Shown here piece after piece: positions 53,571 through 62,509 of a stretch of 64,000 nt of DNA. This DNA comes from Pseudomonas grimontii (GTDB lineage Bacteria > Pseudomonadota > Gammaproteobacteria > Pseudomonadales > Pseudomonadaceae), in contig NZ_VFES01000006.1 in assembly GCF_007858185.1 (NCBI RefSeq), positions 186,001-250,000 of the forward strand, read 5' to 3'. The stretch's first letter is position 1; every line of letters starts with the position of its first letter. The notes under the pieces are model-generated. The model did no database searches and was not told where the DNA came from. It worked only from the letters and a program-made list of their open reading frames with translations. The position numbers were made by a program, and so were the translations under genes.

Positions 53571-54527
53571 TTAATCAATGAGGTGAAGTACATCCTTCGC
53601 ATTCAAATGTGAGTATCTAGCCACGGACCTAGTATCCCTATGTCCCGATACAATCATTATCTGAGCGTTGTTGAATCCTTTCTTGGCTACATTGGTTATA
53701 CGTGTATGTCTTAACTGGTGAAGCCTGACGCTACAGTCAAGCCCTGCCTTGTTCCTTGCCAGCCTAACGGCCTGTGACACTGCATGAGGCGTCACAATAA
53801 ACAGTCTCCCCCTATGTGCCTTGTTTGCTAGAGCCAGCCGCTGTGCTTCTTTCAGTAGCTCTATGGCACGCATGGTCAAGGGCACAGACCTAGTGCCGTT
53901 CTTACCATCCACTACATCCGCAATACGCTCATCCAGGTGAAGGCATTGGGTTGTGAGCTTGAGTATTTCTGAGCGTCTCATCGCTGTCTCATAGGCTAGT
54001 TCCACGATTAGGGCCATGGTGGGGGAGAGGTTGTTGAGCAACTGTCTAAGCTCGCCAGCACTGATTACCTTGTCGCTCGACTTGTCTGGCTTGGGTAGGG
54101 CTATGTCACTTACGGGGTTGTGTATGTCTATGAGCAGGCCACGCTTAGCGAACCTGAAGAAACGAGACATGAACGCTAGCTGTATGCGACAGGTCGCAGG
54201 CTTGACCGTTTGTAGACGCTTCAGCTTGAAGTCATTGACTAGCTGAGGGGTGATGTCATGGATTGACTGAGGGAAGGCAGCAAAGAGCTGGTCAACAATC
54301 TTGATTGCGTGGTCATAGCTACCCTTGCCCTTGAGCATGGTTTCGCAATAGGTCATGCCAAGGGTGTACAGGGTGTGCGTCTGATGCGTCTTGGTAACAG
54401 CCTCTAGCTGATCTGCCCATGCCTGGGCCAATGCTTGAGTGGGGAATGTTTTAGACTGCGGGGGGCTTCCTCTCAACCGAACCTGAGCGTTCCAGTTGCC
54501 AGAGGGAAGGGAGCGAATGTTAGCCAT
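53571..54527 (-). CDS. int: Tyrosine recombinase (phage-type integrase)
   Basis: A 318-residue integrase. The N-terminal AP2-like arm-binding part opens with RSLPSGNWNAQVRLRGSPPQ, a core-binding domain follows, and the catalytic residues are Arg in YETAMRRSEIL (about 184), His-x-x-Arg in HQLRHTR (about 270), His in SGHRDTR (about 293) and the nucleophile Tyr in ARYSHL (about 302). It should recombine attL and attR. It starts at ATG 54527, 77 bp from attR. Confidence 0.9.
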   Translation of the reverse strand: MANIRSLPSGNWNAQVRLRGSPPQSKTFPTQALAQAWADQLEAVTKTHQTHTLYTLGMTYCETMLKGKGSYDHAIKIVDQLFAAFPQSIHDITPQLVNDFKLKRLQTVKPATCRIQLAFMSRFFRFAKRGLLIDIHNPVSDIALPKPDKSSDKVISAGELRQLLNNLSPTMALIVELAYETAMRRSEILKLTTQCLHLDERIADVVDGKNGTRSVPLTMRAIELLKEAQRLALANKAHRGRLFIVTPHAVSQAVRLARNKAGLDCSVRLHQLRHTRITNVAKKGFNNAQIMIVSGHRDTRSVARYSHLNAKDVLHLID

Positions 54528-54603
54528 GATTGACGCCTCATAATGTGAATGGGCGTTCTCTTAGGGCTATAGGCTACGTGGCCTGGCGCCTGGCATGGTG
54601 GCT

Positions 54604-54674
54604 CTTGACATGGTGGGGGTCGTTGGTTCGAGTCCAATCGCGCCTACCAAACAAAATCCGCTCTGCTGGGCGGT
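54604..54674 (+). repeat. attR: right 71-bp direct repeat
   Basis: Exact copy of 48089-48159, a tRNA-Val 3' half with no 5' half before it. The host terminator follows at once. Confidence 0.95.
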
Positions 54675-54812
54675 CTGGAAGGGCTCATCGAAAGGTGGGC
54701 CCTTTTTTGTTCGTGCGATTTATTACTACCCGAAAACCTTCCCACCCCCGCCTAAAGTAATCGACACCCAGGCCGATAGAGATCGCAAATCTCTTACTCT
54801 CGGACACTTGGC

Positions 54813-55253
54813 ATGCTTATCAACATCAGCACTACCGCCTCCGTAGCAAGCACCCCAAGCACTGTCAGCTCGACGTCTGCCGCGACCAAGGAAAGTACAA
54901 GCAGCGCAGGCGGCATGACCGTCAACATGCACGCTGATTCCAATGGTGCGGCAGGTGTAAGTGGCGGTGGCGGTGGCCAAGCCTCCTCGATCTCGAAGGA
55001 GTCCGATACCGTCAAAGAATTGAAGAAGCAGATCGAGCAGTTGCAAAAGCAGCTTCAAGCGCAGCAGCAAGCCTTGCAGAAAGCTCAGTCCAGCAACCAG
55101 AATGCAGAAGCCAAAGCGGCGGCAGTAGCGGCGGCGCAGATGCAGATCGCCGGCACTGCGGCGGCGTTGCAGACAGTGACTTCCGCGCTGTTGCAGGCGG
55201 TCACCGATGAGGGCAACAGCACGTCGGGTTCGATGGTCAGTACCACCGCCTGA
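54813..55253 (+). CDS. FlxA-like protein
   Basis: A 146-residue protein, Ser/Thr/Gly/Ala-rich at the N terminus, with a coiled coil at about residues 65-105 (DTVKELKKQIEQLQKQLQAQ). It matches the FlxA-like family, whose E. coli founder belongs to the flagellar regulon, but its role is unknown. The ATG at 54813 has no clear ribosome binding site. It is the first host gene after the element. Confidence 0.7.
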   Translation: MLINISTTASVASTPSTVSSTSAATKESTSSAGGMTVNMHADSNGAAGVSGGGGGQASSISKESDTVKELKKQIEQLQKQLQAQQQALQKAQSSNQNAEAKAAAVAAAQMQIAGTAAALQTVTSALLQAVTDEGNSTSGSMVSTTA

Positions 55254-55283
55254 TACTGGCAACAGTGTGTTGAGTCGCAGCCT

Positions 55284-56702
55284 TCACTGTCGATTCAACA
55301 CACTTTCTCCCGCTCCCACCCTCAAGCGATATACATCTACCAGCGCCCACGCTCCCAGCAGCGCCACGCCGACGAACGCCACGCGAAAATCCCCGACCTG
55401 TGCCTGCATCTCATGCCCCTGCAGGGTCATGGATGCCCGTAGCAGCAGCGCCGCCACCGTTACGCCCATCCCCATGGCCAGCTGGAATGACATGCTGAAC
55501 AGCGCCGACGCCTCACTCATGCGCGGCTTGGGCACATCCGCGAAGCCGATCGAGTTGTAGCAGGTGAACTGCATGGAGCGGGACAGCCCTCCCGCAAACA
55601 ACACTGCCACGATCAGTGCAAATGGGGTCTGCGTCGTGAAAAACGCGCAAGCGGCTATCGACATCACGCCGATCACCCCATTTACCAGCAAGACTTGGCG
55701 AAACCCATAGCGGCGCATGATGGCCGTGGTAAACGGCTTCATCGCCAAGTTGCCAGCGAATACCGCCAGCACCAGCAAGCCTGCATCCACCGGGGATAAA
55801 CCAAAGGCGACTTGAAACAGCAGCGGCAGCAGGAACGGCAGGGCGCTGATGGCCAGGCGAAACAGCGACCCGCCATAGATGCTCACGCGAAATGTATGGA
55901 TGGACAGGGTCTCCAGCGGCAATAACGGATCCCTGGAATGGCAGCAATGGTGCACGGCCCACACCGCCAGCGCGATGCCTGCCGCGACCAGCATGGCGCC
56001 TGGGATAAGGCGTTCACCGGTTTGGTTGCCCAGCCATTCCAGCCCGCCCAGCAGCGCCACACAGGCGCCTGCCAGCAATACAAAACCCTTGGCATCGAAC
56101 GTGCGCACGCTGGCTTCACGGCCTTCCGGAACCAACCACAGTGCGGCGGCCAATGCCAACGCACCCAACGGCAGATTCACGTAGAAGATCCATGGCCACG
56201 ATGCATGCGTCACGATCAACCCGCCGGCCAACGGTCCTAAAATCGGTGCGACCAGGCCCGGCCAGGTAATGATCGCGATCATTTTCACCAGGTCTTTCTT
56301 ATCCGTATTGCGTAACACCGCCAAGCGTCCCACGGGCACCATCAATGCGCCGCCGATGCCTTGCAGGATTCGGGCGAACACGAACATCTCAATACTTTGG
56401 CTCAGCCCGCAGAGCAGTGAGGCGAGGGTGAAGACGATGATTGCGCCAGCGAATACCCGGCGCGCACCAAAGCGGTCGGCGACCCAACTGGACAGCGGTA
56501 TGAAGATCGCCACGGCGAGGATATAGGCGGTGATGCCGATGTTCATGTCGACCGGTGTCACCCCGAAGGCGGTCGCCATGGTCGGCAGTGCGGTGGCGAT
56601 TACCGTGGCGTCAAGGTTCTCCATGAAGAAAGTTACGGCGACCACCAGGGCGATCAGGTGGGTTCGCGTGCTGAGGGCGGTGGCTGGAGTGGATGATGTC
56701 AC
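55284..56702 (-). CDS. MFS exporter, DHA2 (EmrB/QacA) type
   Basis: A 472-residue membrane protein with about 14 hydrophobic segments. MFS motif ENLDATVIATALPTM (about residues 28-42), motif A WVADRFGARRVF (about 78-89) and motif C-like GPLAGGLIVTHASW (about 160-173) place it with drug:proton antiporters of the 14-TM branch. The substrate is unknown. It is convergent with the FlxA-like gene and divergent from the lipoprotein gene. Confidence 0.85.
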   Translation of the reverse strand: MTSSTPATALSTRTHLIALVVAVTFFMENLDATVIATALPTMATAFGVTPVDMNIGITAYILAVAIFIPLSSWVADRFGARRVFAGAIIVFTLASLLCGLSQSIEMFVFARILQGIGGALMVPVGRLAVLRNTDKKDLVKMIAIITWPGLVAPILGPLAGGLIVTHASWPWIFYVNLPLGALALAAALWLVPEGREASVRTFDAKGFVLLAGACVALLGGLEWLGNQTGERLIPGAMLVAAGIALAVWAVHHCCHSRDPLLPLETLSIHTFRVSIYGGSLFRLAISALPFLLPLLFQVAFGLSPVDAGLLVLAVFAGNLAMKPFTTAIMRRYGFRQVLLVNGVIGVMSIAACAFFTTQTPFALIVAVLFAGGLSRSMQFTCYNSIGFADVPKPRMSEASALFSMSFQLAMGMGVTVAALLLRASMTLQGHEMQAQVGDFRVAFVGVALLGAWALVDVYRLRVGAGESVLNRQ

Positions 56703-56887
56703 CGGTGCTGTCCCTTGTTCGATGATGGTCGCTCGGGTTAACGATACCGGCTCAGGCTTGGATGCACACGTGACGATAGTCGCGGTTTCCAGAGTCGGTC
56801 AAAAGGTGTCTAAGTGCCATCATCTAGGTACAATCGTTTTCGATCGATTTCCGGTCAAGCCAATGATGGCGAGAGGGAGTGGTAGGT

Positions 56888-57514
56888 ATGAGCGTTCGTT
56901 TAGCTGTGGGAATTGCGGCATTGATGGTGTTGGCGGGATGTGCCACCAGTCGGTCCGAGATCGATGTCAATGTTGCGCCGTTGAGTAACGTGCAAGCCAC
57001 TGCCAGCAATGGCAAGAAAGTGCTGATCAGTACAGTGGACGAACGCATCTTTCAAATCGACCCTCGTAGTCCGGACATTCCTTCGCTGAAGAATAACGAA
57101 GTCACGGACAAAACCATCACCGAACGCGCCATTGCCCGTAAGCGTAACGGTTATGGCATGGCGCTGGGCGATGTGTTGCTCCCGTCGGGCCGCACACTTT
57201 CCCAATTGGTCAATGAGTCGGTAGCCTCGGCATATAAGCAGGCGGGTTATGAGGTCGTAAGCGAGCCAAGTGCTGCTGATGCGGCGATGGTGAAGGTTCA
57301 TATCGTCGAGTTCTGGTCTTGGTTCACTCCCGGATTTTTCTCCGTTGACGTCACTAGCAAGTCCCTTCTGCGCATCGAAACTCCGGGCGCAAAGGCGATG
57401 AATGTAGTCACGCGTCAAAGCGAAAGCATGCAGGCGGTGACGGAAAGCGATTGGAAGAAAATTACCGAGGCAGGTCTGCAGGAAGTGTCGCGGGAGACAT
57501 TCAAGCAGCTTTGA
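56888..57514 (+). CDS. Lipoprotein, unknown function
   Basis: A 208-residue protein with a lipoprotein signal ending LMVLAGC (lipid Cys at about residue 18), then a globular domain with ISTVDERIFQIDPRSPDIPS and IVEFWSWFTPGFFSVDV. It resembles the YajG-like group of outer-membrane lipoproteins in layout. The start is ATG 56888, preceded by AGGGAGTGG; the GTG at 56879 is in frame but less likely. Confidence 0.7.
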   Translation: MSVRLAVGIAALMVLAGCATSRSEIDVNVAPLSNVQATASNGKKVLISTVDERIFQIDPRSPDIPSLKNNEVTDKTITERAIARKRNGYGMALGDVLLPSGRTLSQLVNESVASAYKQAGYEVVSEPSAADAAMVKVHIVEFWSWFTPGFFSVDVTSKSLLRIETPGAKAMNVVTRQSESMQAVTESDWKKITEAGLQEVSRETFKQL

Positions 57515-57624
57515 CGCCAACCGATCTGGCGTGAGTGAATCTCTGGGGTCAACCAATGGGTTGGCCCTTTTTGCATTCATGAAGCAATAGTGAGCGGCTT
57601 TTCAAACCAACACAGAGCGCTGCA

Positions 57625-58050
57625 ATGGAGATGGCAATGGAAGTGTCTTACAACGTGTCTGAGGAAGAGCGCCAGGCAATTCTCAAACCATTGAGAGCCT
57701 ATAACCTGAGTCATACCGGTGAAATGGCGTTCGAAACGGTCGGAATTTTACTGCGCGACCCCGTGACTCAAGAAGTGGTCGGCGGTCTCTACGGGAAAAT
57801 TTCCTATGGATGGATGTTCATAGAGCTCTTGAGTATCCCTGATTCGATGCGCGCCCAAGGCACGGGCACTCGCTTGATGCTGTCTGCTGAAGAGGCGGCC
57901 CTGCGTAAGGGGTGTACGGGTATCTGGCTGGACACGTTCAGCTTTCAGGCGCCTGGGTTTTATCGCAAGTTAGGCTTCAGTGAATTTGGCCATATGGCCG
58001 ATTACCCGCCAGGTCATCAACGCTACTTTTTCCAGAAGCGCCTGGGATGA
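57625..58050 (+). CDS. GNAT N-acetyltransferase
   Basis: A 141-residue single GNAT domain. The acetyl-CoA loop reads SMRAQGTGTRLMLSAEEAAL (about residues 72-91), followed by GIWLDTFSFQAPGFYRKLGF, which is motif B. The acceptor is unknown. An ATG at 57637 is an equally possible start. It is the intact counterpart in style, not a paralogue, of the broken GNAT at 4666. Confidence 0.8.
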   Translation: MEMAMEVSYNVSEEERQAILKPLRAYNLSHTGEMAFETVGILLRDPVTQEVVGGLYGKISYGWMFIELLSIPDSMRAQGTGTRLMLSAEEAALRKGCTGIWLDTFSFQAPGFYRKLGFSEFGHMADYPPGHQRYFFQKRLG

Positions 58051-58457
58051 CGTGCTGGCGTTATCCCAGGCGGGGTGCCTTACTTGGCCTTGGTGCTCTT
58101 GATGTCACTGATCATCTGTTTAGCAATCGCCTGAACTTGTTTTGGCGCTGAACACCACCGCAGTGGCGGGGACACTTGATAAACAGGCGGCGCTACGATG
58201 CGCGAATCCCTTACAGCCTGTCTGCAACTTGTTACCCACACAGCCCTCCATTACCCACAAAATTTATTGGTTTGCAGCAACAATTTTTCTTGTTGGACAC
58301 CTCCCTCTCCCAGGCAGCACAGTTGCCGCCACTGACGCTCGCCCTGACGGGTCAACAATAAAAAACCGAGCCGACTGCACGCCACTTCCTGCTGTGAACC
58401 CTTTGTTCACATCCTGCTGTAATGGCGCCGCAGCGCGCACTTAAGGACCTCTCCGCC
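58051..58457. other. Intergenic region before the DUF969 gene
   Basis: 407 bp. On the minus strand 58080-58160 reads APKQVQAIAKQMISDIKSTKAK followed by stop, which looks like a gene's C terminus without a beginning. The rest includes AT-rich tracts (CAACAATTTTTCTTGTTG) that may hold the promoter of the 58458 gene. Confidence 0.4.
58080..58160 (-). pseudogene. Possible C-terminal gene fragment
   Basis: The frame CSAPKQVQAIAKQMISDI then KSTKAK ends in TAA at 58080. Helical, basic and protein-like, but no start codon or upstream domain exists, and the frame runs into sequence without coding character. Likely a remnant of a deleted gene; could be chance. Confidence 0.25.
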
Positions 58458-59174
58458 ATGCAAACTGTTGTGAACTTATGGCCGTTGATCGGCGTACTTG
58501 TGATCGTGGTTGGCTTTGTTTTGCGTTTCAATCCGCTGTTGGTGGTCACCGCCGCGGCTATCGCCACTGGGCTCGCAGCCCACTTCCCGCTGGAGAAAAT
58601 CCTCGCCACTATGGGTGATGGTTTCCTACAGACTCGTGCCCTGCAATTGATCCTGTTGTTGCCCCTCGCAGTCATCGGTTTGCTGGAGCGCCACGGCTTG
58701 CGCCTGCACGCGCAGAACTGGATTGCGCGGTTTGAGCGCGCCACGGTAGGGCGTTTGCTGATCATCTATCTATTTGTACGTGAGTCCACCGCAGCCATGG
58801 GCTTGACCAGTCTCGGCGGTCACCCGCAAATGGTGCGCCCACTGCTGGCACCGATGGCCGAAGGCGCGGCGGAAAAGCGCTACGGCAAACTGCCGGACAA
58901 ACTGCGTCACAAGGTGTTGGCCATGTGCGCTGCCACCGATAACGTCGGCCTGTTTTTTGGTGAAGACATCTTCGTCGCCTTTGGTGCGATTGCGTTGATG
59001 CACACCTTTCTATTGGGCTCGGGGATTGATGTGGAGCCGCTGCACATCGCGGTGTGGGGCATTCCTACGGCGATTTGCGCCTTTATCATTCACGCGATCC
59101 GACTTCATCGGTTTGACCGAAGACTGACCCGCGAGATGACGCCCGCCGCGACCCCAGTGGAGGCCGCGCAATGA
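58458..59174 (+). CDS. DUF969 membrane protein
   Basis: A 238-residue inner-membrane protein with about six hydrophobic segments (LIGVLVIVVGFVLRFNPLLV at the start). It belongs to DUF969, always paired with DUF979; the two together look like halves of a small-molecule transporter. Its neighbour pcp suggests a link to pyroglutamate or peptide use (inference from context). The start is ATG 58458; the next gene overlaps by ATGA. Confidence 0.8.
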   Translation: MQTVVNLWPLIGVLVIVVGFVLRFNPLLVVTAAAIATGLAAHFPLEKILATMGDGFLQTRALQLILLLPLAVIGLLERHGLRLHAQNWIARFERATVGRLLIIYLFVRESTAAMGLTSLGGHPQMVRPLLAPMAEGAAEKRYGKLPDKLRHKVLAMCAATDNVGLFFGEDIFVAFGAIALMHTFLLGSGIDVEPLHIAVWGIPTAICAFIIHAIRLHRFDRRLTREMTPAATPVEAAQ

Positions 59175-60121
59175 TCATCTCCATCCAATACCTGTACTGG
59201 CTCGCCGGGGCCCTGCTGCTGATTACCGCCGGCATGATTCTGTTGGATCGAACCCACCCCAAGCGCTGGTCCAGTGCGCTGTTCTGGCTGCTGTTTGCCA
59301 TCCCGTTCCTGGTGGGCGAGCGCCTGCCCTCGGTAGTTGTCGGTGCGGGTGTGGTGGTGATGGCGCTGATCGCCGGTTTGGGCGGCGTTGGCCGTGGCAC
59401 CCATGCTGAGTTGCATGACAAGGCTTCGCGCGCCAGTGCTGGTCGCCTCGGGCACAAGCTGTTTATCCCGGCGCTGGCGATCCCGCTGACCACCGTGATC
59501 GGTTCGGTCTTGCTCAAGCACACCGAGATTGGCGGCGTACCGCTGCTGGACCCGAAAAACACCACCTTCGTGTCTCTCGGCATCGGCTGCCTGATCGCCC
59601 TCGGCCTGGCTTGCTGGCTGACCCGCGATACGCCGGTGCAGGCCTTGCGCGAATCCCGGCGTCTCACCGAGGCCTTGGGCTGGGCCATGGTGCTGCCGCA
59701 GATGCTGGCGATGCTTGGCCTGCTGTTCAATGAGGCAGGTGTCGGCACGGCCGTCGCACACGTCACCACCACCTACATCAACCTGGATTTCAAGTTGGTG
59801 GCGGTCATGGTGTACGTGTTGGGCATGGCCTTGTTTACGGTGATCATGGGCAACGGCTTCGCGGCGTTCCCGGTGATGACTGGGGGCGTCGGCGTGCCGG
59901 TGCTGGTGGGTATCTATGGCGGTAACCCGGCGGTAATGGCGGCCATCGGTATGTTCTCTGGCTATTGCGGCACGCTGATGACGCCAATGGCTGCCAACTT
60001 CAATATCGTGCCGGCAGCGTTACTGGAGTTGCCGGACAAGAACGCGGTGATCAAGGCGCAACTGCCGACCGCGTTGATGATGCTGGTGGTCAATATTGTC
60101 CTGCTTTACCTGTTGATGTGA
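59171..60121 (+). CDS. DUF979 membrane protein
   Basis: A 316-residue membrane protein with about nine hydrophobic segments, partner of DUF969. MNNGF-like and GYCGTLMTPMAANFNIVPAAL (about residues 257-277) are polar helix-break motifs typical of transporters. It overlaps the DUF969 gene by ATGA and ends 7 bp before pcp, so all three form an operon. Confidence 0.8.
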   Translation: MIISIQYLYWLAGALLLITAGMILLDRTHPKRWSSALFWLLFAIPFLVGERLPSVVVGAGVVVMALIAGLGGVGRGTHAELHDKASRASAGRLGHKLFIPALAIPLTTVIGSVLLKHTEIGGVPLLDPKNTTFVSLGIGCLIALGLACWLTRDTPVQALRESRRLTEALGWAMVLPQMLAMLGLLFNEAGVGTAVAHVTTTYINLDFKLVAVMVYVLGMALFTVIMGNGFAAFPVMTGGVGVPVLVGIYGGNPAVMAAIGMFSGYCGTLMTPMAANFNIVPAALLELPDKNAVIKAQLPTALMMLVVNIVLLYLLM

Positions 60122-60128
60122 GGCCAAG

Positions 60129-60734
60129 ATGCGAACTGTATTGCTGACGGGGTTCGAGCCCTTTGATCAAGATGTGGTGAACCCATCCTGGGAAGCCGTG
60201 CGCCAACTGGACGGCATGCAGCTCGACGACGATGTGCGGATTGTTGCGCGTCGGTTGCCCTGTGCGTTTGCCACGGCGAGTGAGTGCTTGCTCCAACTGA
60301 TCAGTGAACTACGCCCGGCGATGGTCATCGCCACTGGGTTGGCCCCTGGGCGTAGCGAAATTTCTATTGAGCGGGTGGCGATCAACGTCAACGATGCGCG
60401 CATCCCCGATAATCTGGGGGAGCAGCCCATCGATACGGAAGTAGTGGTCGGCGGCCCTGCGGCGTATTTCTCGACGCTGCCGATCAAGGCCATGGCCAGA
60501 GCGGTGCGCGAGGCGGGGATTGCGGTGGCGGTGTCGCAGACGGCCGGTACCTTCGTGTGCAACCAGGTGTTCTACCGCTTGCAGCACGAACTCGCGGGCT
60601 CGGGCGTACGCAGTGGTTTTATCCACGTGTCGAGCCAGCTTGGAGAGGGCCTGGTCGATGGGCTGCGCATCGCTGTTTCGACGGCCTGGAATACCCCGGT
60701 GGACGTGGTGGAAGTGGGTGGCCAGGTGAGTTGA
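60129..60734 (+). CDS. pcp: Pyrrolidone-carboxylate peptidase
   Basis: A 201-residue cysteine peptidase (C15) that removes N-terminal pyroglutamate. The triad is Glu81 (ISIERVAIN), Cys144 (TFVCNQVFY) and His166 (SGFIHVS). The N terminus VLLTGFEPFDQDVVNPSW is the family signature. AGGCCAAG precedes ATG 60129. Confidence 0.95.
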   Translation: MRTVLLTGFEPFDQDVVNPSWEAVRQLDGMQLDDDVRIVARRLPCAFATASECLLQLISELRPAMVIATGLAPGRSEISIERVAINVNDARIPDNLGEQPIDTEVVVGGPAAYFSTLPIKAMARAVREAGIAVAVSQTAGTFVCNQVFYRLQHELAGSGVRSGFIHVSSQLGEGLVDGLRIAVSTAWNTPVDVVEVGGQVS

Positions 60735-60797
60735 CTCCGCACATGGTGCGGTAACTTCGACTACAGTTCTGCTACATTCCTGACCTGGATAATCGCC

Positions 60798-61244
60798 ATG
60801 ATCAAGTGCCCGAAATTCGTGTCTGTTGCACTATCGCTTGTATTGTTTGCCGGTAGCGGTATGGCCCTGGCTGATCCAGGCAATGGCAAGGGGCAAGGGA
60901 ACAATAAAGGTAATGGTCAAGGCGGGCAGGGGCATGACAAGCCCAAAGGCAAAGGTGCGTCAGGCAGTCACGGCCCCAGCGTCGACCGTGGCAGCGTGCT
61001 GAATGTATTGGGCGGTTATCGCGACTACTGGAGTCCAGGGCCGGCCTTGCCGCCTGGTATCCAGAAGAACCTGGCACGCGGCAAGCCGCTGCCGCCGGGC
61101 ATTGCCAAGAAACTGGACGGCCGTTTGTTGGGCCGCTTGCCCCATTACGATGGGTACGAGTGGCAGCAGGCGGGCACCGACTTGATATTGGTGGCCATTG
61201 CAACGGGCATCATCTACGAAGTCCTCAATGGCGCCCTCGATTGA
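60798..61244 (+). CDS. CigR-family anti-virulence regulator-like protein
   Basis: A 148-residue exported protein. Residues 1-25 are a signal peptide ending ALA-DP. A Gly/Asn/Lys/Gln-rich low-complexity region (about 27-55) follows. Then come two PPGI repeats (PALPPGIQKNLARGK, PLPPGIAKKL, about 95-120) and a C-terminal hydrophobic segment (LILVAIATGIIYEVL). This is the layout of Salmonella CigR and its relatives. Here the role is unknown. Confidence 0.75.
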   Translation: MIKCPKFVSVALSLVLFAGSGMALADPGNGKGQGNNKGNGQGGQGHDKPKGKGASGSHGPSVDRGSVLNVLGGYRDYWSPGPALPPGIQKNLARGKPLPPGIAKKLDGRLLGRLPHYDGYEWQQAGTDLILVAIATGIIYEVLNGALD

Positions 61245-61414
61245 GCTGACGGTGCGTTGCGCCTCCGTTCGAGCAGGGGCAATTACCTCGATCACCCGCA
61301 TGGCGCTCGACGTCGCCATGTTATTGCCGGCGTCGGTGGCGTTTACAAGCAGCCGGGTGATCCGTAGATTGCATCGCGCCGATTATTCGTTTCAGCCCAC
61401 GAGGAAACCCCGCA

Positions 61415-62092
61415 GTGTCCATCCGAGGTTCAGCCGTATTTGCCCGCCCTTACCGCGCCTTTCTGTTCGACATGGACGGGACGCTGCTCAATTCGATTGC
61501 CGCCGCCGAGCGGGTGTGGAGTATCTGGGCTGAGCGCCATGGGCTGGAGGTGGCGACGTTTCTGACCACCATTCATGGCGCCAGGGCGATCGACACCATC
61601 ACGCGCCAAGCATTGCCCGGCGTCGACCCAGAGATTGAAGCGCAGTGGATTGCCGAGGCTGAAATCAATGATGTGGAGGGCGTCGTTGCAATTTCCGGTG
61701 CCGTCGAATTTCTGAACCGCTTGCCTGGTGAGCAGTGGGCGCTGGTCACCTCTGCACCCAGGGAGCTGGCGTTGCGTCGACTGCAAGCGGCAGGGATTAC
61801 ACCGCCAGCGGTGCTGGTCACGGCTGAAGACGTGGCCATCGGCAAGCCTGACCCTGCCTGTTATCAGCTCGGTGCACAGCGCCTGGGTGTGTCGGTGCAG
61901 GACTGCCTGGTGTTTGAGGATGCGACGGTGGGTATTCGTGCGGGGGAGGCGGCTGGAGCGGATGTGATGGTCGTGACCTCGACGCACCTCAAGCCCATGG
62001 TGACCGCGCATCCTTCGGTTGATGGGTATGAACAGCTACAGGTGCAACGCAACGCAGAGGGCTTGTTGTACCTGGAGAGTGTGGCGGGCTGA
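61415..62092 (+). CDS. HAD-superfamily phosphatase
   Basis: A 225-residue HAD hydrolase. Motif I DMDGT is at residues 19-23, motif II Ser/Thr in VTSAPRELALRRL (about 111), Lys in IGKPDPACYQLGAQRLG (about 149) and the acidic pair in LVFEDATVGIRAGEAAG (about 167). Sequence resembles sugar-phosphate phosphatases (YfbT/YniC-like). It starts with GTG 61415 after GAGGAAACCCC. Confidence 0.82.
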   Translation: MSIRGSAVFARPYRAFLFDMDGTLLNSIAAAERVWSIWAERHGLEVATFLTTIHGARAIDTITRQALPGVDPEIEAQWIAEAEINDVEGVVAISGAVEFLNRLPGEQWALVTSAPRELALRRLQAAGITPPAVLVTAEDVAIGKPDPACYQLGAQRLGVSVQDCLVFEDATVGIRAGEAAGADVMVVTSTHLKPMVTAHPSVDGYEQLQVQRNAEGLLYLESVAG

Positions 62093-62111
62093 CACAGGCA
62101 AGCCGAGCCCG

Positions 62112-62408
62112 CTACCGGTCTCGGCCTGCTTGGCGGGCGGCTGGGTAAGGCGGCGCCTGCATTCGATCACTGCGCATGCCTTGGCGTGACAGCACCATCT
62201 CCCTGAGAATCTCGTTCGCAAGCCGGGCAATCGCTTCGGCACCGCGATAATGCGCCCGCACGATTCCGGTGATTGCGAAATGGTCGGTTTCCGGACCGCT
62301 GAGCACGGCCGAGAGCGTGCCGTCGGCGTGCAGCGTACACGTGACTGTATAGCTGGGCAGGCGGGCCGCCAATTCAGATTCGATTTGGGTTTTAGTGAGC
62401 GTATCCAT
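62112..62408 (-). CDS. Unrecognised small protein, 98 aa
   Basis: A 98-residue soluble protein from ATG 62408 (MDTLTKTQIESELAARLPSY...). VTCTLHADGTLSAVLSGPETDHFAITGIV is strand-rich and ARLANEILREMVLSRQGM helical. AAGGTG lies 9 bp upstream. No domain recognised. The longer reading to 62543 has no support. Confidence 0.55.
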   Translation of the reverse strand: MDTLTKTQIESELAARLPSYTVTCTLHADGTLSAVLSGPETDHFAITGIVRAHYRGAEAIARLANEILREMVLSRQGMRSDRMQAPPYPAARQAGRDR

Positions 62409-62509
62409 CTGTACCGGCACCTTCTTACTGACTGTGCAAACACACCCAAGAATAGGTCTTGCTGCGACGCTGTAAATACCGGCGATCTGATAGTGAACCA
62501 GGGGGGGCT

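Larger units (their letters stand above)
48089..54674. mobile_element. Integrated element in tRNA-Val(GAC), about 6.5 kb
   Basis: Bounded by identical 71-bp direct repeats (48089-48159 and 54604-54674). The first repeat is the tRNA 3' half plus 25 bp. A tyrosine recombinase gene lies next to the right repeat, the standard layout of site-specific integration into a tRNA gene. The interior is visibly AT-richer than the host, uses rarer codons, lacks REP sequences and has genes unlike the flanks. No capsid, tail or conjugation genes are seen. It is either a phage satellite-like element or another small integrative element; the class is inferred. Confidence 0.92.

Noticed and set aside
48160..54603. 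Retron or toxin-antitoxin island
   Set aside because: No reverse transcriptase and no recognisable toxin-antitoxin pair among the genes.
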